The notes under the pieces are model-generated. The model was given only the letters and a program-made list of their open reading frames with translations, had not been told where the DNA came from and ran no database searches. A DNA stretch of 64,000 nucleotides from the NCBI GenBank assembly GCA_963725185.1, contig CAVRXO010000001.1, positions 1 to 64,000 on the forward strand, written 5' to 3'. A program made the position numbers and the translations under genes. Below are positions 36,944 to 47,999 of the stretch, one piece after another (within the stretch, counting starts at the first letter, position 1; every line of letters starts with the position of its first letter). The stretch comes from VAZQ01 sp963725185. GTDB taxonomy: Bacteria > Pseudomonadota > Alphaproteobacteria > Rhizobiales > Xanthobacteraceae.

Positions 36944-38187
36944 CTATGGCGCAGCTTCGGCGCCCAGCTCGGCGATGCGGCGGCGGAAGTAGCGGCGTTC
37001 GGGGTCGTAGCGGGCGAGGCTGAGCGCGGCCTGGTAGGCGGCGCGGGCCTCGGCGGCGGCGGCCGAGGCGGCGCAGCAGGTCGGCGCGGACGGCCGGGAG
37101 CACGTCGTAGCCGGCCAGCTCGCCGCGGGCGGCGAGCGCGTCGACGCGGAGCAGCGCCGCGGCCGGGCCGTCGGTCATGCTGAGCGCGGCGGCGTGGTTG
37201 AGCTCGATCACCGGCGAGGGCGCAAGGCGCAGCAGCACGGCGTAGAGGGCGACGATCTGGCGCCAGTCGGTCTCGGCGGCGGTGGGCGCCTCGGCGTGCA
37301 GCGCGGCGATGGCGGCCTGCACGGCGTAGGGCGACGGCGGGCGCTCGGCCATGCAGCGCCGGCTCGACCAGCGCCAGGCCCTCGGCGATCATCGGCCGGC
37401 GCCAGCGCGCGCGGTCCTGGTCCTCCAAGCAGCACGAGGTCGCCGGCGGCGTCGTAGCGGGCCGGGCGGCGCGCCTCGTGCAGCAGCATCAGCGCCAGCA
37501 GGCCCGCGCACCGCGCCGCGGCCGGGCAACAGCGCGTCGAGCCGGCGCGCCAGGCCGATCGCCTCGGCCGACGAGGCTGCGGCGCGGATCGCCCGCGTAG
37601 GCCTCGGTGAAGACCAGGTAGATCACCGCCAGCACGCCCAGCGATGCGCTCGTCCAGCTGTTCGCGCGGCGGCGTGCGGTAGGGGATGCCGGCGGCGCGG
37701 ATCTTGGCCTTCGCGCGCACCAGCCGCTGGGCCATGGTCTCCTCGGCGACCAGGAAGGCGCGGGCGACTGCGGCGGTGGGCAGCTGGCAGACGGTGCGCA
37801 GCGTCAGCGCCACCTGCGCCTCCAGGCCGAGCGCCGGGTGGCAGCAGGTGAAGATCAGCCGCAGCAGGTCGTCGTCGCCGAACGCCGCCTCGGCTTCGTC
37901 GAGTTCCTCGGGGCGCGGCCTGCGCGCTCGATCTCGGCCAGCGCCTCGAGCTCGTCCTGGCGGGCGCGGAAGGCGATGCGGCGGCGCAGCTGGTCGATCG
38001 CCTTGCGCCGGCCGACGGCGACCAGCCAGGCGCGCGGGTTGGCGGGCGCGGCGTCCGCCCAGGCGGCGGCGGCGGCGGCGAACGCCTCCTGCAGGCCCTC
38101 CTCCGCCAGGTCGAAGTCGCCCATCAGCCGGATCAGCGTGGCGAGCGCCTCGGCCCCGTGGCGGCGAAAGGCGTCGGCGAGGTCCAT
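36944..38187 (-). CDS. ECF42-type sigma factor with DUF6596/TPR C-terminal domain (frameshifted)
   Basis: Extracytoplasmic-function sigma factor of about 410 residues. Region 2 reads EALATLIRLMGDFDLAEEGL, QEAF, then RAWLVAVGRRKAIDQLRRR; region 4 reads LRLIFTCCHPALGLEAQVAL, TLRTVCQLPTAAVARAFLV and AEETMAQRLVRAKAKIR. The long C-terminal part (YAVQAAIAALHAEAPTAAET, DWRQIVALYAVLLRL, PVIELNHAAALSM) is the extension that defines ECF42. Shifts are near 37920, 37650, 37585, 37505, 37430, 37360, 37065. Its upstream neighbour is a YCII/DGPF-type gene, the usual partner of ECF42 factors; no anti-sigma gene is seen. It probably controls that partner and itself. Confidence 0.88.
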
Positions 38188-38224
38188 GCCGGGCGGCGAC
38201 GGTCTGGACCTCGCCTCGCGGGCA

Positions 38225-38570
38225 TCAGCCGCCCATCGCCCAGACCGGCCGCACCTCGATGGAGCCGTACGTGGCGGTGGGCACCTTGGCGGCGATGGCG
38301 ATCGCCTCGTCGAGGTCCTTGGCCTCGACCAGATAGTAGCCGCCGAGCTGCTCGCGGGTCTCGGCGAACGGACCGTCGGTGGTCAGCGTCTTGCCGTCGC
38401 GTATCCGCACCGTGGTGGCGTCGGCGACCGGCCGCAGCCGGTCGGCGGCCTTGAAGGCGCCGCTCTGCACGATGCCCTGGGTGAAGGCGCCGTACTCGGC
38501 CATCACTTGCGCCTGGTCCTGTTGGCGCTTCGTCGCTCTCGGCGCTGTAGATCAGCAGCAGGTACTGCAT
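38225..38570 (-). CDS. YCII/DGPF-domain protein, ECF42 partner (frameshifted)
   Basis: Small protein of about 115 residues with a dimeric alpha-beta barrel. It begins MQYLLLIYSAESDEA and continues, after a shift near 38520, with MAEYGAFTQGIVQSGAFKAA, DRLRPVADATTVRIRDGK, LTTDGPFAETREQLGGYYLV and IEVRPVWAMGG. TDGPF is the motif that names the family. Its stop lies 37 bases upstream of the sigma-factor start on the same strand. The family is regularly encoded beside ECF42 factors and may be part of their signalling. Confidence 0.87.
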
Positions 38571-38764
38571 GGGGTGGCTCCCTTCTCGGATGGCGCGGCG
38601 AAGCATACGCCGCAGCCCCTAGTCGGACGAGGGGAACCGGGATCGACAGCGGGCCGCAACATTTCTGCGCGCTTGTCTGAGAGCGAGGGGCGGCGGAGCC
38701 GCCGCTTCTAACCGCAGAGGTCGGTTAAAACAGCGCCTGCGGCGCGCCCCCGCTCGCCGATCAG

Positions 38765-39570
38765 CTACTCGGCCGCCACCGCCTGCTTCGCCGGCGACCG
38801 CCACGCCGAGGTGGCGCACGAAGAAGCGTTCCCAGCTGGCGCCTTCGAAGTCGGGGATGTCCATGTGGCCGCCGGGGTTGATGTGCATGGTCTTTTCGGC
38901 CGAGGCGAAGGCGTTGAAGAGCGCGATGCCGGCCTCGCGCGGGGCGACCGCGTCCTCCCACTGGAAGACGAACTCGACCGGGATGGTGATCTCTGGCCGC
39001 GGCCTCGCATACTCGGTCGCGCCTTCGCGCAGGCCGGCGAGGCCGAAGACAGCGGCGGTGATGCGCGGCTCGGACGCCACGAACGGCACGCCGATGGCCG
39101 TCCCCATCGAGACGCCCCAGTAGCCGACCGGGCCGCCGGCGCCGACGAAGTCGAAGCCCTGCGCCGCGTCGAGCGCCGCCTTCCATTCCGGCATCGCCAG
39201 GCGCGAGCGCTCGCCCATCTGGCGCAGGCGCTCGGGCGTCCAGCCGGCCGGCGACCTCGCCGCGCACCCGCGCGCCGACCTCGCGCATCAGCGTCGCGGC
39301 CTCCTCGCGCGAGATGCGGTCGCCGTGGCCGGGCGCGTCGATGGCCAGCGTCGCGTAGCCGAGGCGCCTGTGCGTACTGCGCGCGCGCGGGCGCGGATGC
39401 CGGGGGTCTTCTTGTGCTGCGAGCCGCCGTGGCCCATCAGCACCAGCGGCCGCGGGCCGCTTGGCGCCCTCCGGCGCCCAGATCACCGCCGGCACGGCCT
39501 CGCCGGCCACGCTGAGCGTGAACGAGCGGCGGGTGACGCCGTCCTCGCTGCGCACGTCGGTGAATTCCAT
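38765..39570 (-). CDS. Alpha/beta hydrolase, dienelactone-hydrolase type (frameshifted)
   Basis: About 268 residues. It starts MEFTDVRSEDGVTRRSFTLS, then VAGEAVPAVIWAPEGAKRP, MGHGGSQHKKTPGIRA in a shifted frame, YATLAIDAPGHGDRISREEA, the nucleophile elbow in VGYWGVSMGTAIGVPFVA (Ser in GVSMGT), the acid near FVFQWEDAVAPREAG and the His in NPGGHMDIPDFE. The chain ends VAAE at a TAG at 38765. Shifts at about 39460, 39365, 39250 and 38800. Substrate unknown. It is divergent from the following gene. Confidence 0.8.
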
Positions 39571-39661
39571 CGGGGCTCTCCCTGTCTTCGCTGTTCTGGC
39601 GCTATGGTTTCCGTGATCAGGGGTGACCAGCAACGCCCCGTGCAGTCAAGGGAGCAACGCC

Positions 39662-40750
39662 ATGGCCGAGGTAGTTGATCTGGCCGCCGCCGAGCCGCCG
39701 GCCGGCTGGCGCGACGGCGGCATGCTGGACGGCCGTTTTCCGGTCGCCTTCGAGGCCTCCGTGCCGGCGGCGATGTCGGTGATGATGGCGCACTTCACGG
39801 CGATCGCCCGGCGCGACCTGAAGGCCATCGCCAAGACGCTGCACTTCCCGTTCGCGATCTACGAGGGGATCAACGCGGACGTCTACGAGAGCGCCAAGGC
39901 GTTCGGCGAGGCGCCGCCGCACCAGTTCGACTTCTCCGGCGAGCAGCCGGTGAAGGGGCATGGCGGATTGTCGGTCATGCCGGGGAGCTACGACATGCTG
40001 GCCGGCCTGGAGCTGATGACCTTCAACCCGATCAACGTCGGGATCGCGCTGAGCTTCACGCGGCACGCGCCGGGGGGCGAGAGGCTGGAGACCTGCGAGG
40101 GCGTCTACGCGGTCACCAACAACGACGGGCGCTGGGCGATCCAGCTGGCCTCGACCATCTTCACGCCGGCGTTCCAGGAGGGGGTGGACTACCGCGACGC
40201 GGTCGAGGCGAACCTGCGCCATTCGCGCGACTGGATGATCGGCTGGTCGCACTCGGACGGCGAGATCCTGGCTTCGCGGCGGCCGTCGCCGGGGCGGCAG
40301 GCGAGCGTGTCGGGCGGCTCGAAGGTGCGGGACGCGGACCCGGTGGGCGGGCCGATGGCCGGCAACTTCCTGTCGAGCGCGCGGACGCGGCGGCCGATGT
40401 CGATCTACGGGACCGAGGGGGTGGCCTCGCGGCTCAGCGTGCGCCAGATCGCCACCGGCGAGCAGGCCCAGGCCCACACCCCGCAGGCCCAGTTCGACAA
40501 CTTCAACAACTCCGCCCGCGGCGGCTTCGAGGCTTACGGCTACACCCTGGTGCTGCCGAACCAGCGCGTGCTGCACGCGACGGTCGACAAGGCCCACACC
40601 TTCGGCGGCTACATCCGCTACACGCCGCAGAGCGAGATGATCAGCGAGACCCGCTCGCTGGGGATCATGACGTACGTCGACCAGGTGTGGGGCGCGGCGG
40701 GCATGCTGGGGCAGTGCATGTACCGGGACCGGACGAACGACGTGCGGTGA
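39662..40750 (+). CDS. Uncharacterised 362-residue protein, possibly two NTF2-like halves
   Basis: Intact gene. The first half (VMMAHFTAIARRDLKAIAKT, LHFPFAIYEGI, LETCEGVYAVTNNDGRWAIQ) looks like an NTF2/SnoaL-type fold; the second half (ASRLSVRQIATGEQAQ, VLPNQRVLHATVDKAHTF, GGYIRYTPQSEMISETRSLG) also contains strands of similar spacing. I cannot name a family. ATG 39662 follows GGGAGCAACGCC. Its stop is six bases before an inverted repeat that bounds the DUF559 cassette. Confidence 0.6.
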   Translation: MAEVVDLAAAEPPAGWRDGGMLDGRFPVAFEASVPAAMSVMMAHFTAIARRDLKAIAKTLHFPFAIYEGINADVYESAKAFGEAPPHQFDFSGEQPVKGHGGLSVMPGSYDMLAGLELMTFNPINVGIALSFTRHAPGGERLETCEGVYAVTNNDGRWAIQLASTIFTPAFQEGVDYRDAVEANLRHSRDWMIGWSHSDGEILASRRPSPGRQASVSGGSKVRDADPVGGPMAGNFLSSARTRRPMSIYGTEGVASRLSVRQIATGEQAQAHTPQAQFDNFNNSARGGFEAYGYTLVLPNQRVLHATVDKAHTFGGYIRYTPQSEMISETRSLGIMTYVDQVWGAAGMLGQCMYRDRTNDVR

Positions 40751-40752
40751 TA

Positions 40753-41243
40753 TCGCTCCTCACCCGTGAGCGGAGCGAAACGGGGGAGGTGTCACGCGGA
40801 GCGTGACGGAGGGGGCAACCGCGCCTCGGCTCGCACGCGCTCGGCCGCAGCGTCGGGGTCCTTCAACACCTCATCGGCAGTTATCCGAAACACGCGGCAT
40901 CCGCGCTCGCGCAGAGCTTCTTCGCGCCAGTGGTCACGCAGGATCCGATCCTCCTCGCGATGAATACCGCCGTCGACCTCGACCACGAGCTTCGTCTCCG
41001 AGCAGTAGAAGTCCGCGATGTAGGGACCAATCGGATGCTGGCGGCGGAACGCGGGATGGCCCGGAACGCGGGCGCGCAGCCGCACAGCAGAACTTCCGAG
41101 CGGGACATGCTCCGGCGCAACGCTCTAGCCTGATTGACGGTGCGTCTCGGCGATCGCATCGCGGAAGCTTAGCCATCGCTTGCCCCCTCCGTCACGCTCC
41201 GCGTGACACCTCCCCCGTACGCTTCGCTACGGGTGAGGAGCGA
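40753..41243. mobile_element. Cassette bounded by ~65-bp inverted repeats, carrying a DUF559 gene
   Basis: Left arm 40753-40818 and right arm 41180-41243 are inverted copies; about 40 bases around GGGGGAGGTGTCACGCGGAG are identical, and the outer 15 bases (TCGCTCCTCACCCGT) also match. The arms enclose a single endonuclease-like gene on the minus strand whose stop codon and last seven codons are made of arm sequence. Target duplications are not obvious. Such arrangement suggests a transposable or repeat-borne cassette; the mechanism is inferred. Confidence 0.65.
40792..41159 (-). CDS. DUF559 (Vsr-like fold) endonuclease-domain protein (one frameshift)
   Basis: About 121 residues in repaired form: VNQARALRRSMSRSEVLL, then after a shift near 41088 RLRARVPGHPAFRRQHPIGP, YIADFYCSETKLVVEVDGG, IHREEDRILRDHWREEALRE, RGCRVFRITADEVLKD. 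This is the DUF559 fold related to very-short-patch repair endonucleases, with the likely catalytic Asp in IADFYC, and Glu-x-Asp in VEVDGG. The last residues PPPSRSA come from the inverted-repeat arm. The family is abundant in Alphaproteobacteria, yet its biological role is not established. It lies inside a 65-bp inverted repeat. Confidence 0.82.
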
Positions 41244-41321
41244 AACATTGGCGCCCTGCTGTCACTAGGCTGGCAGGAGGGGCACTGGCGTTCCGGCGCG
41301 CCCTCCCCTACGTTCGCAGCC

Positions 41322-43574
<2,253 letters not shown>

Positions 43575-43622
43575 CTCTGCGGCGGGGGACCCTAAGGTCC
43601 GTGCTCATCGGCCTACAATGGT

Positions 43623-43722
43623 TGTCATCCCGGAAAGCGCGCAGCGCTTGTCCGGGATCTACTTGAAACTATTGCAAAAAGTAGATCCCGGACAGCTCGC
43701 TGCGCGAGCTTCCGGGATGACA
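43623..43722. repeat. 100-bp composite palindrome, copy 2
   Basis: Second copy of the element at 17126-17226, in the same orientation: outer arms TGTCATCCCGGAA / TTCCGGGATGACA, inner arms GTCCGGGATCTACT / AGTAGATCCCGGAC, with small hairpins AAGCGCGCAGCGCTT and AGCTCGCTGCGCGAGCT. It begins 49 bases after the uvrB stop. The central spacer differs between copies while the arms are kept. Confidence 0.8.
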
Positions 43723-43752
43723 CTCAATGTGTCGGGCCCTTCTCGCCGCCCC

Positions 43753-44064
43753 CTAGGACCCTGCCTCGAGGACCGCCGGCACCGGGCGCAGCAGCTCGAT
43801 GGAGGCCGAGTTGGCCGCGATGCCGCGCAGGATCAGCGCCGCCTCCTCGCCGCTGGCGAGGCGCAGCCGCGGGTTGGCCGGCGCCCTGCCGACCAGGTCG
43901 GCGAGGTCGCCCACCACCTCGCCGTCGCCCGACAGATATTGTCCCTGCCCGTAGAGATCGATCGAGTAGGCGACGGCGCGCGCCGCGCCCCGCCCCCACA
44001 TCAGCGTTCCGTCGCCGCGCAGGCTCCTCAGGAGCCGCAGCGGACCACCTCGACCTCGGTTCAT
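43753..44064 (-). CDS. Uncharacterised 103-residue protein
   Basis: The likely product starts MNRGRGGPLRLLRSLRGDGT, then LMWGRGAARAVAYSIDLYGQ, GQYLSGDGEVVGDLADLVGR and ends with IELLRPVPAVLEAGS. It looks beta-rich with regular Gly/Asp turns. A longer version starting at 44154 is open but its first 30 residues look unnatural. No family recognised. It is convergent with uvrB. Confidence 0.5.
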   Translation of the reverse strand: MNRGRGGPLRLLRSLRGDGTLMWGRGAARAVAYSIDLYGQGQYLSGDGEVVGDLADLVGRAPANPRLRLASGEEAALILRGIAANSASIELLRPVPAVLEAGS

Positions 44065-44190
44065 TTTGGGGGGCTGCTCCTGAAGGTCGGGAAACCGCGC
44101 GGCGCGGGTGATTCGGCGCTTCTTGTGCTCCAGCCGGCGCACCCTAGCACACATCGCCGCTGAACGGGGGCCTGGTCAGCGCCCGCCGCC

Positions 44191-44232
44191 CCGAACGATC
44201 GGGCCCGAACGATCGGGCCCCGAACGATCGGC
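44191..44232. repeat. Three tandem copies of a ~14-bp unit
   Basis: CCGAACGATCGGGC is repeated three times in a row with one extra C between copies 2 and 3; the last copy decays after CGATCGG. Each unit holds a CGATCG palindrome, and unit borders form GGGCCC. It lies between two divergent small genes and may be a small operator array or a chance expansion. Confidence 0.55.
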
Positions 44233-44331
44233 GGCGGCGCAGGGACGTGGACCCGGACGCCCCGGTGGGCGCATGGTCGCCCGGACGGGCGCGCCCTGCG
44301 CCCCGCCAGCACGAACAGAGGCCCCGCGCCG

Positions 44332-44556
44332 ATGACGCTGCCCGAACGCCTGCTCGCCACGCTCGACAACCTGGCGCGCAAGAAGGCCGGCGCCGAGGTG
44401 GACTGGATCAACATCGCCGACGCCCGCGCCCTGACCGAGCTCGGCCTTGCGCAGCGCAGCCGCGAGGGCTGGGACATCACCGCCGCCGGCGCCGCCGCCC
44501 TGGCGGCGCGCGACGCGGACAACCCCGGCCGCGCGCCGCCCGACACGGCGCGCTAG
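44332..44556 (+). CDS. Uncharacterised 74-residue protein
   Basis: Reads MTLPERLLATLDNLARKKAG, AEVDWINIADARALTELGLA, QRSREGWDITAAGAAALAAR. The middle resembles a small winged-helix (helix, helix, then GWDITAAG turn). No family recognised. It lies downstream of the tandem repeat, and a run of small genes follows on the same strand. Confidence 0.5.
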   Translation: MTLPERLLATLDNLARKKAGAEVDWINIADARALTELGLAQRSREGWDITAAGAAALAARDADNPGRAPPDTAR

Positions 44557-44656
44557 CGCCCCTCTTCCCCCACAGGGGGAGCGCCGAGCGGAAGGGGCCC
44601 GGGCGCCCGCGAATTGGCATGCGAGGGGGAATCGCAGCGCGTGCTACGGACGATGG

Positions 44657-44779
44657 ATGACCACCAAGGAAGACCCGCCGTCCAAGGCGCCGCCCGCCGC
44701 CCCGCCGCGCCCGCTGCCGGTGCAGTTCGGGCCGACCCCGACGCCGCCCGGCTCGCGCCTGAAGCAGGGCCGCAAATGA
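44657..44779 (+). CDS. 40-residue proline-rich protein
   Basis: Very short frame, MTTKEDPPSKAPPAAPPRP and on to TPPGSRLKQGRK. Its stop TGA overlaps the ATG of the DUF3606 gene by four bases (ATGA), which is the main reason to think it is translated. It would be disordered. Function unknown. Confidence 0.35.
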   Translation: MTTKEDPPSKAPPAAPPRPLPVQFGPTPTPPGSRLKQGRK

Positions 44780-44967
44780 CCAGCGCCGGCGTGTTCGACA
44801 GCCGCTCGGTCCAGAGGCTCGAGCCACAGCGCATCGACATCGCCATCGAGTACGAGCTGCAATACTGGTGTCGCGCCCTGGGCGTCAGCCGCGACGCCCT
44901 GATCGCCGCCGTAGCCGCCGTCGGCCCCGACGCGCGCGCCGTGAGCCGCCGGCTCGGCAGGGGTTAG
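44776..44967 (+). CDS. DUF3606 protein
   Basis: 63-residue protein. IDIAIEYELQYWCRALGVSR followed by DALIAAVAAVGPDARAVSR is the DUF3606 pattern (acidic start, YELxYW, then a helix with AV..VG). Such proteins are frequent, small and of unknown role in Alphaproteobacteria, often near stress genes. ATG overlaps the preceding 40-residue frame. Confidence 0.78.
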   Translation: MTSAGVFDSRSVQRLEPQRIDIAIEYELQYWCRALGVSRDALIAAVAAVGPDARAVSRRLGRG

Positions 44968-45111
44968 CCGGGCGTCCCTCCCCGCGGGCAAGCGACCCGC
45001 CGCCGCCCCTCTCTTCCCCCTCCGGGGAAGCGACTCGGGCGCAATCGCGCCCCAGCGGAAAGCGGCCTCGTCGCCCTTGACCCAGGCCGTACACAACCGT
45101 ACAGTTCGCCT

Positions 45112-45366
45112 ATGGACGACACCCCGCGCAAGGGCGCCGAGGAGGCGCGCAGCCAGCTCCCGAACCTGCTCGACACCGCTGAGCAGGGCCGCGCCACCAT
45201 CATCACCCGCCACGGCCGACCGGTCGCCGTCGTGGCGCCGCTCGACGTGCTGGACGCCGCTCCACGCCAGGCGCCGCTGACGCCGCTGGAAGGCTCCGGC
45301 CGCGGACTCTGGGGCGAGGACAGCGTCGCGACGCTGAAGAGACTGCGCGGGGAATGGCCAACCTAG
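45112..45366 (+). CDS. Phd/YefM-type antitoxin
   Basis: 84-residue antitoxin. EEARSQLPNLLDTAEQGRAT followed by IITRHGRPVAVVAPLDVL is the Phd/YefM DNA-binding fold; the C-terminal tail (LWGEDSVATLKRLRGEWPT) should cap the toxin. Upstream bases 45075-45111 (CCGTACACAACCGTACAGTT) contain repeated GTACA half sites that may be the operator for autorepression. Its stop lies inside the toxin gene, whose ATG starts 13 bases earlier, a classic toxin-antitoxin overlap. Confidence 0.85.
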   Translation: MDDTPRKGAEEARSQLPNLLDTAEQGRATIITRHGRPVAVVAPLDVLDAAPRQAPLTPLEGSGRGLWGEDSVATLKRLRGEWPT

Positions 45367-45780
45367 ACCTGGGAGGCCTGCCGGACGGCGCGCTGCTGCT
45401 GATCGACACCCCGCCGATCGTCTACCAGCTCGAGGCGCACCCGCAGTTCGGACCGCGATTCCAGCCGCTATTCGACGCTCACGCCGCCGGGCGGCTGGGC
45501 TTCGCAGTGACCACCGTCACCATCGCCGAAGTGCTGACCGGCCCCTTTAACGCCGGCGACGAAGCGCTCGCCCGCCGCTACCGCGCGGTGCTCGAAATCC
45601 TGGCGCGTCGTCCGCCTCGACGCCGACATCGCCGAGACCGCGGCGCGCCTGCGCGCCACCCTCGGCCTGAAACTCCCCGACGCCGTCCAGGCCGCCAGCG
45701 CCCTCGCCGTCAACGCCGCCGCCCTCGTCACCCACGACCGCGACTTCGACCGAGTGCGTGCGCTGCGCGTGATACGCTAG
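45354..45780 (+). CDS. VapC-like PIN-domain toxin (one frameshift)
   Basis: PIN-domain ribonuclease of about 141 residues. The acidic active-site residues are in place: Asp in LLLIDTPPIVYQLE, Glu in TVTIAEVLTGPF, Asp in LKLPDAVQAASALAV and Asp in LVTHDRDFDRV. A shift at about 45607 splits it into two frames. It overlaps the Phd/YefM antitoxin by 13 bases; VapC-family toxins usually cut initiator tRNA or rRNA. If the shift is real the toxin is dead, otherwise it is complete. Confidence 0.85.
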
Positions 45781-45784
45781 GCCG

Positions 45785-46388
45785 ATGCCGAGCCGTCCCA
45801 CCCGCCGCCAGATCGAGGCAGAGGACGCCCGCCAGCTGCGCCGGCAGGCCGAGTTCCGCCTGGCGGCAGACGCGGTGGCCGCTGCGCTGGCGGCGTTCGA
45901 CGAGGTGCGCGCCATCGCGCTCTTCGGCTCGTGCGCACGATCGCTGGTCCCGCGAAGTCCCGCGCCACCAGCCCTATCGGCGGCTCGGCATCGAGGTGCT
46001 GCACGAGTGCAAGGACGTCGACCTCGCGGTCTGGCTGGACCACACGGACCGCCTCGACGCCCTCGGCCGCGCCCGCAATCTGGCGGTGAACGACCTGCAC
46101 GCGAGGACCGGCGTCGGCGTCGCCCACCACCAGGTCGACGTCTTCCTGTTCGCGCCGGCGACGGACACCTACCTCGGCCGGCTCTGCAGCTACGCGTCGT
46201 GCCCGAAGGGCAAGCCGGAATGCGAAGTCCCCGGCTGCGGCGCCGTTCCGCTGCTGAAGCAGCACGCGGACTTCCAAATCTACCCCGACGCATTGGCCGA
46301 AGGCCGCATCCTCCGCCTCTTCGACCGCGACCGAGGCTGGCTGGCGAAGGCCGCCGAACTAGGAGCCGATGCGAGCGCAACCATTTGA
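45785..46388 (+). CDS. DNA-polymerase-beta-type nucleotidyltransferase (one frameshift)
   Basis: About 200 residues. The nucleotidyltransferase motif appears as VRAIALFGSVARSLVREV (G-S followed after a variable stretch by the acidic pair in CKDVDLAVWLDH), and a third acid lies in HHQVDVFLF. An unusual cysteine-rich insertion (CSYASCPKGKPECEVPGC) could bind zinc. A shift lies near 45940. It begins five bases after the PIN-toxin stop. Minimal nucleotidyltransferases can be antitoxins or toxins, but no HEPN partner is adjacent. Its last codons run into the degenerate uvrB copy. Confidence 0.7.
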
Positions 46389-46649
46389 CCGTGGACGCCG
46401 GCGTCGCCGAGGACGCCAGGCCGTCCTTCGGCAAAGCTCGAAGGCCACATGCGCAAGGCCGCCACCGACGTGGCGTTCGAGGAAGCCGCGCGGCTGCGCG
46501 ACGAGATCAAGCGCCGGAGGACGCTGGACCTGGAGTTCGCCAACGAGCCACTTTCGCCGGAGGGCGGATCGGGGGGTGGTGAATTTGACACGGGCAGAGG
46601 CCCGGGCGGGGGCGGGGGCGGCGGAGTGGTGTCGGCGGGAGGACGGTAG
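46369..46649 (+). pseudogene. Degenerate second copy of the uvrB 3-prime end
   Basis: This stretch reads CERNHLTVDAGVAEDARPSF, then KLEGHMRKAATDVAFEEAA, RLRDEIKRRRTLDLEFANEP, LSPEGG, matching the last 90 residues of UvrB encoded at 43259-43482 (YERDRVTVDAGVAEDAKPFL and onward). About 27 bases around NFQTTLRD are missing and one base breaks the frame near 46437. After SPEGG the similarity fades into a Gly-rich tail. The piece from ATG 46449 could still make a 66-residue UVR-motif protein, but it is more likely a relic of duplication or of element integration at uvrB. Confidence 0.82.
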
Positions 46650-46788
46650 CGGGGTAGGGAGTGCGGGACGCGCGCACCCGAGCCTTGTAACAAGCTTCGG
46701 TTGACCTATACGAATTTCGACATGCTGCATGCTCTGGGGCTGATTCGACACGCAGCTTAAGGACCTGCCAAGAGGAGCGGATCGCCAG

Positions 46789-47980
46789 TTGACCCCAACG
46801 ATACACCCCTTTCCCGCGAGGATGGCACCCGACATCGCACTAGAGAGTTCTTCGCGAGCTTCCCGCGGGTTCCGTGGTTCTGGATCCCATGGCTGGATCG
46901 GGAACGGTCGTCCGGCAAGCCACCGGCTTAGGATTGTCGGCAATCGGCTTTGATGTGGATCCACTGGCCGTTCTAATGGCTCAGGTGTGGACCACCCCCG
47001 TCGCTGACACTCTCATCGAGCAGATGGGCAGCGCGCTCATCCAAAGGTGTGAAAGTCTCGGTACCGAAGATGTAGTATTGCCATGGATCGACGACGATAG
47101 AGAAACGGAGGCTTTCATCGAGTATTGGTTCTCGCCCGCTCAACGAGATCCACTTCGGCGACTCGCTTTTGTGCTCAAGCGTCTGCGCGACGAGGGCACG
47201 TGTTCAGAGACGCTCGCTGCCGTAAATGTCCTCCAACTAGCGTTGAGCCGCATCATTGTAACAAAAGAACAGATGGCGTCGCTCGCTAGGGACACGTCTC
47301 ACAGTAGGCCGCACAAAGTGGCTGACCAGTCTGACTTTGACGTCCTTGCCGGTTTCGCAAGATCGTTGAAATCCTTGCGGAAACGCTTGTCCGACAACCC
47401 CGCGACAATCGGATCTAAAATTGGCCTTGGCGATGCCCGAGCCCTTAGTGACGTCCCGGACGGTTCGGTAGACGCTGTCCTCACCTCCCCGCCTTACCTA
47501 AACGCGATCGACTACTTGCGTGGGCATCGACTATCTCTGGTCTGGCTAGGGCACACAGCCTCCCAAATTCGAACGATTCGAGCCACAAGCGTTGGCGCCG
47601 AACGAGCGCCTGACCACCCGAACCTGGATGACTCGGTAAAGGCAATTGCCGCTTCGATCTCGGGAGAAGCGGACCTACCTGAACGTTTCCGTGGCATGAT
47701 CAACCGCTATGCCGCGGATCTGACACTCATCCTGTCCGAGATAAGTCGCACCCTGAAACCTGGCGGAAAAGCCACGCTGGTCGTGGGCAACTCTTTTCTA
47801 AAGGGCGCACTTGTTCGCAACGCCGAAGGCGTATGCAAGGCGGCTCTGCTCTCAGGTCTACAGCAGGCAGGGCGAATAGAACGCGACCTACCGCATCGCC
47901 AGCGTTACTTGCCCATGAGCGCTGGCACCCTCGCCAAACGGATGAGAACCGAGACAATTCTGCGTTTCGCGAAAGCCTAG
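46789..47980 (+). CDS. DNA methyltransferase (N6-adenine/N4-cytosine type), one frameshift
   Basis: About 396 residues with much lower GC than the chromosome around it. The N-terminus reads LTPTIHPFPARMAPDIAL and, after removing one G near 46842, RVLRELPAGSVVLDPMAGSG with the SAM-binding motif I. The catalytic motif IV is AVLTSPPYLNAIDYLRGH, and GGKATLVVGNSFLKGALV lies in the last third. The order I before IV suggests the gamma-like arrangement. A TTG start at 46789 is chosen since AGAGGAG lies eleven bases before it and the frame is closed upstream at 46741. It is convergent with the Z1 operon and probably modifies self DNA for that system. Confidence 0.85.
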
Positions 47981-47999
47981 CTTGGCAAGCACATCGCGC

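Noticed and set aside
43618..44163. Plus-strand frame starting in the palindromic repeat after uvrB
   Set aside because: Its beginning is repeat DNA that also gives the same peptide-like run at 17126, and the remainder is antisense to a small minus-strand gene.
44191..44232. Possible CRISPR array
   Set aside because: Units are 14 bases, directly adjacent and without spacers.
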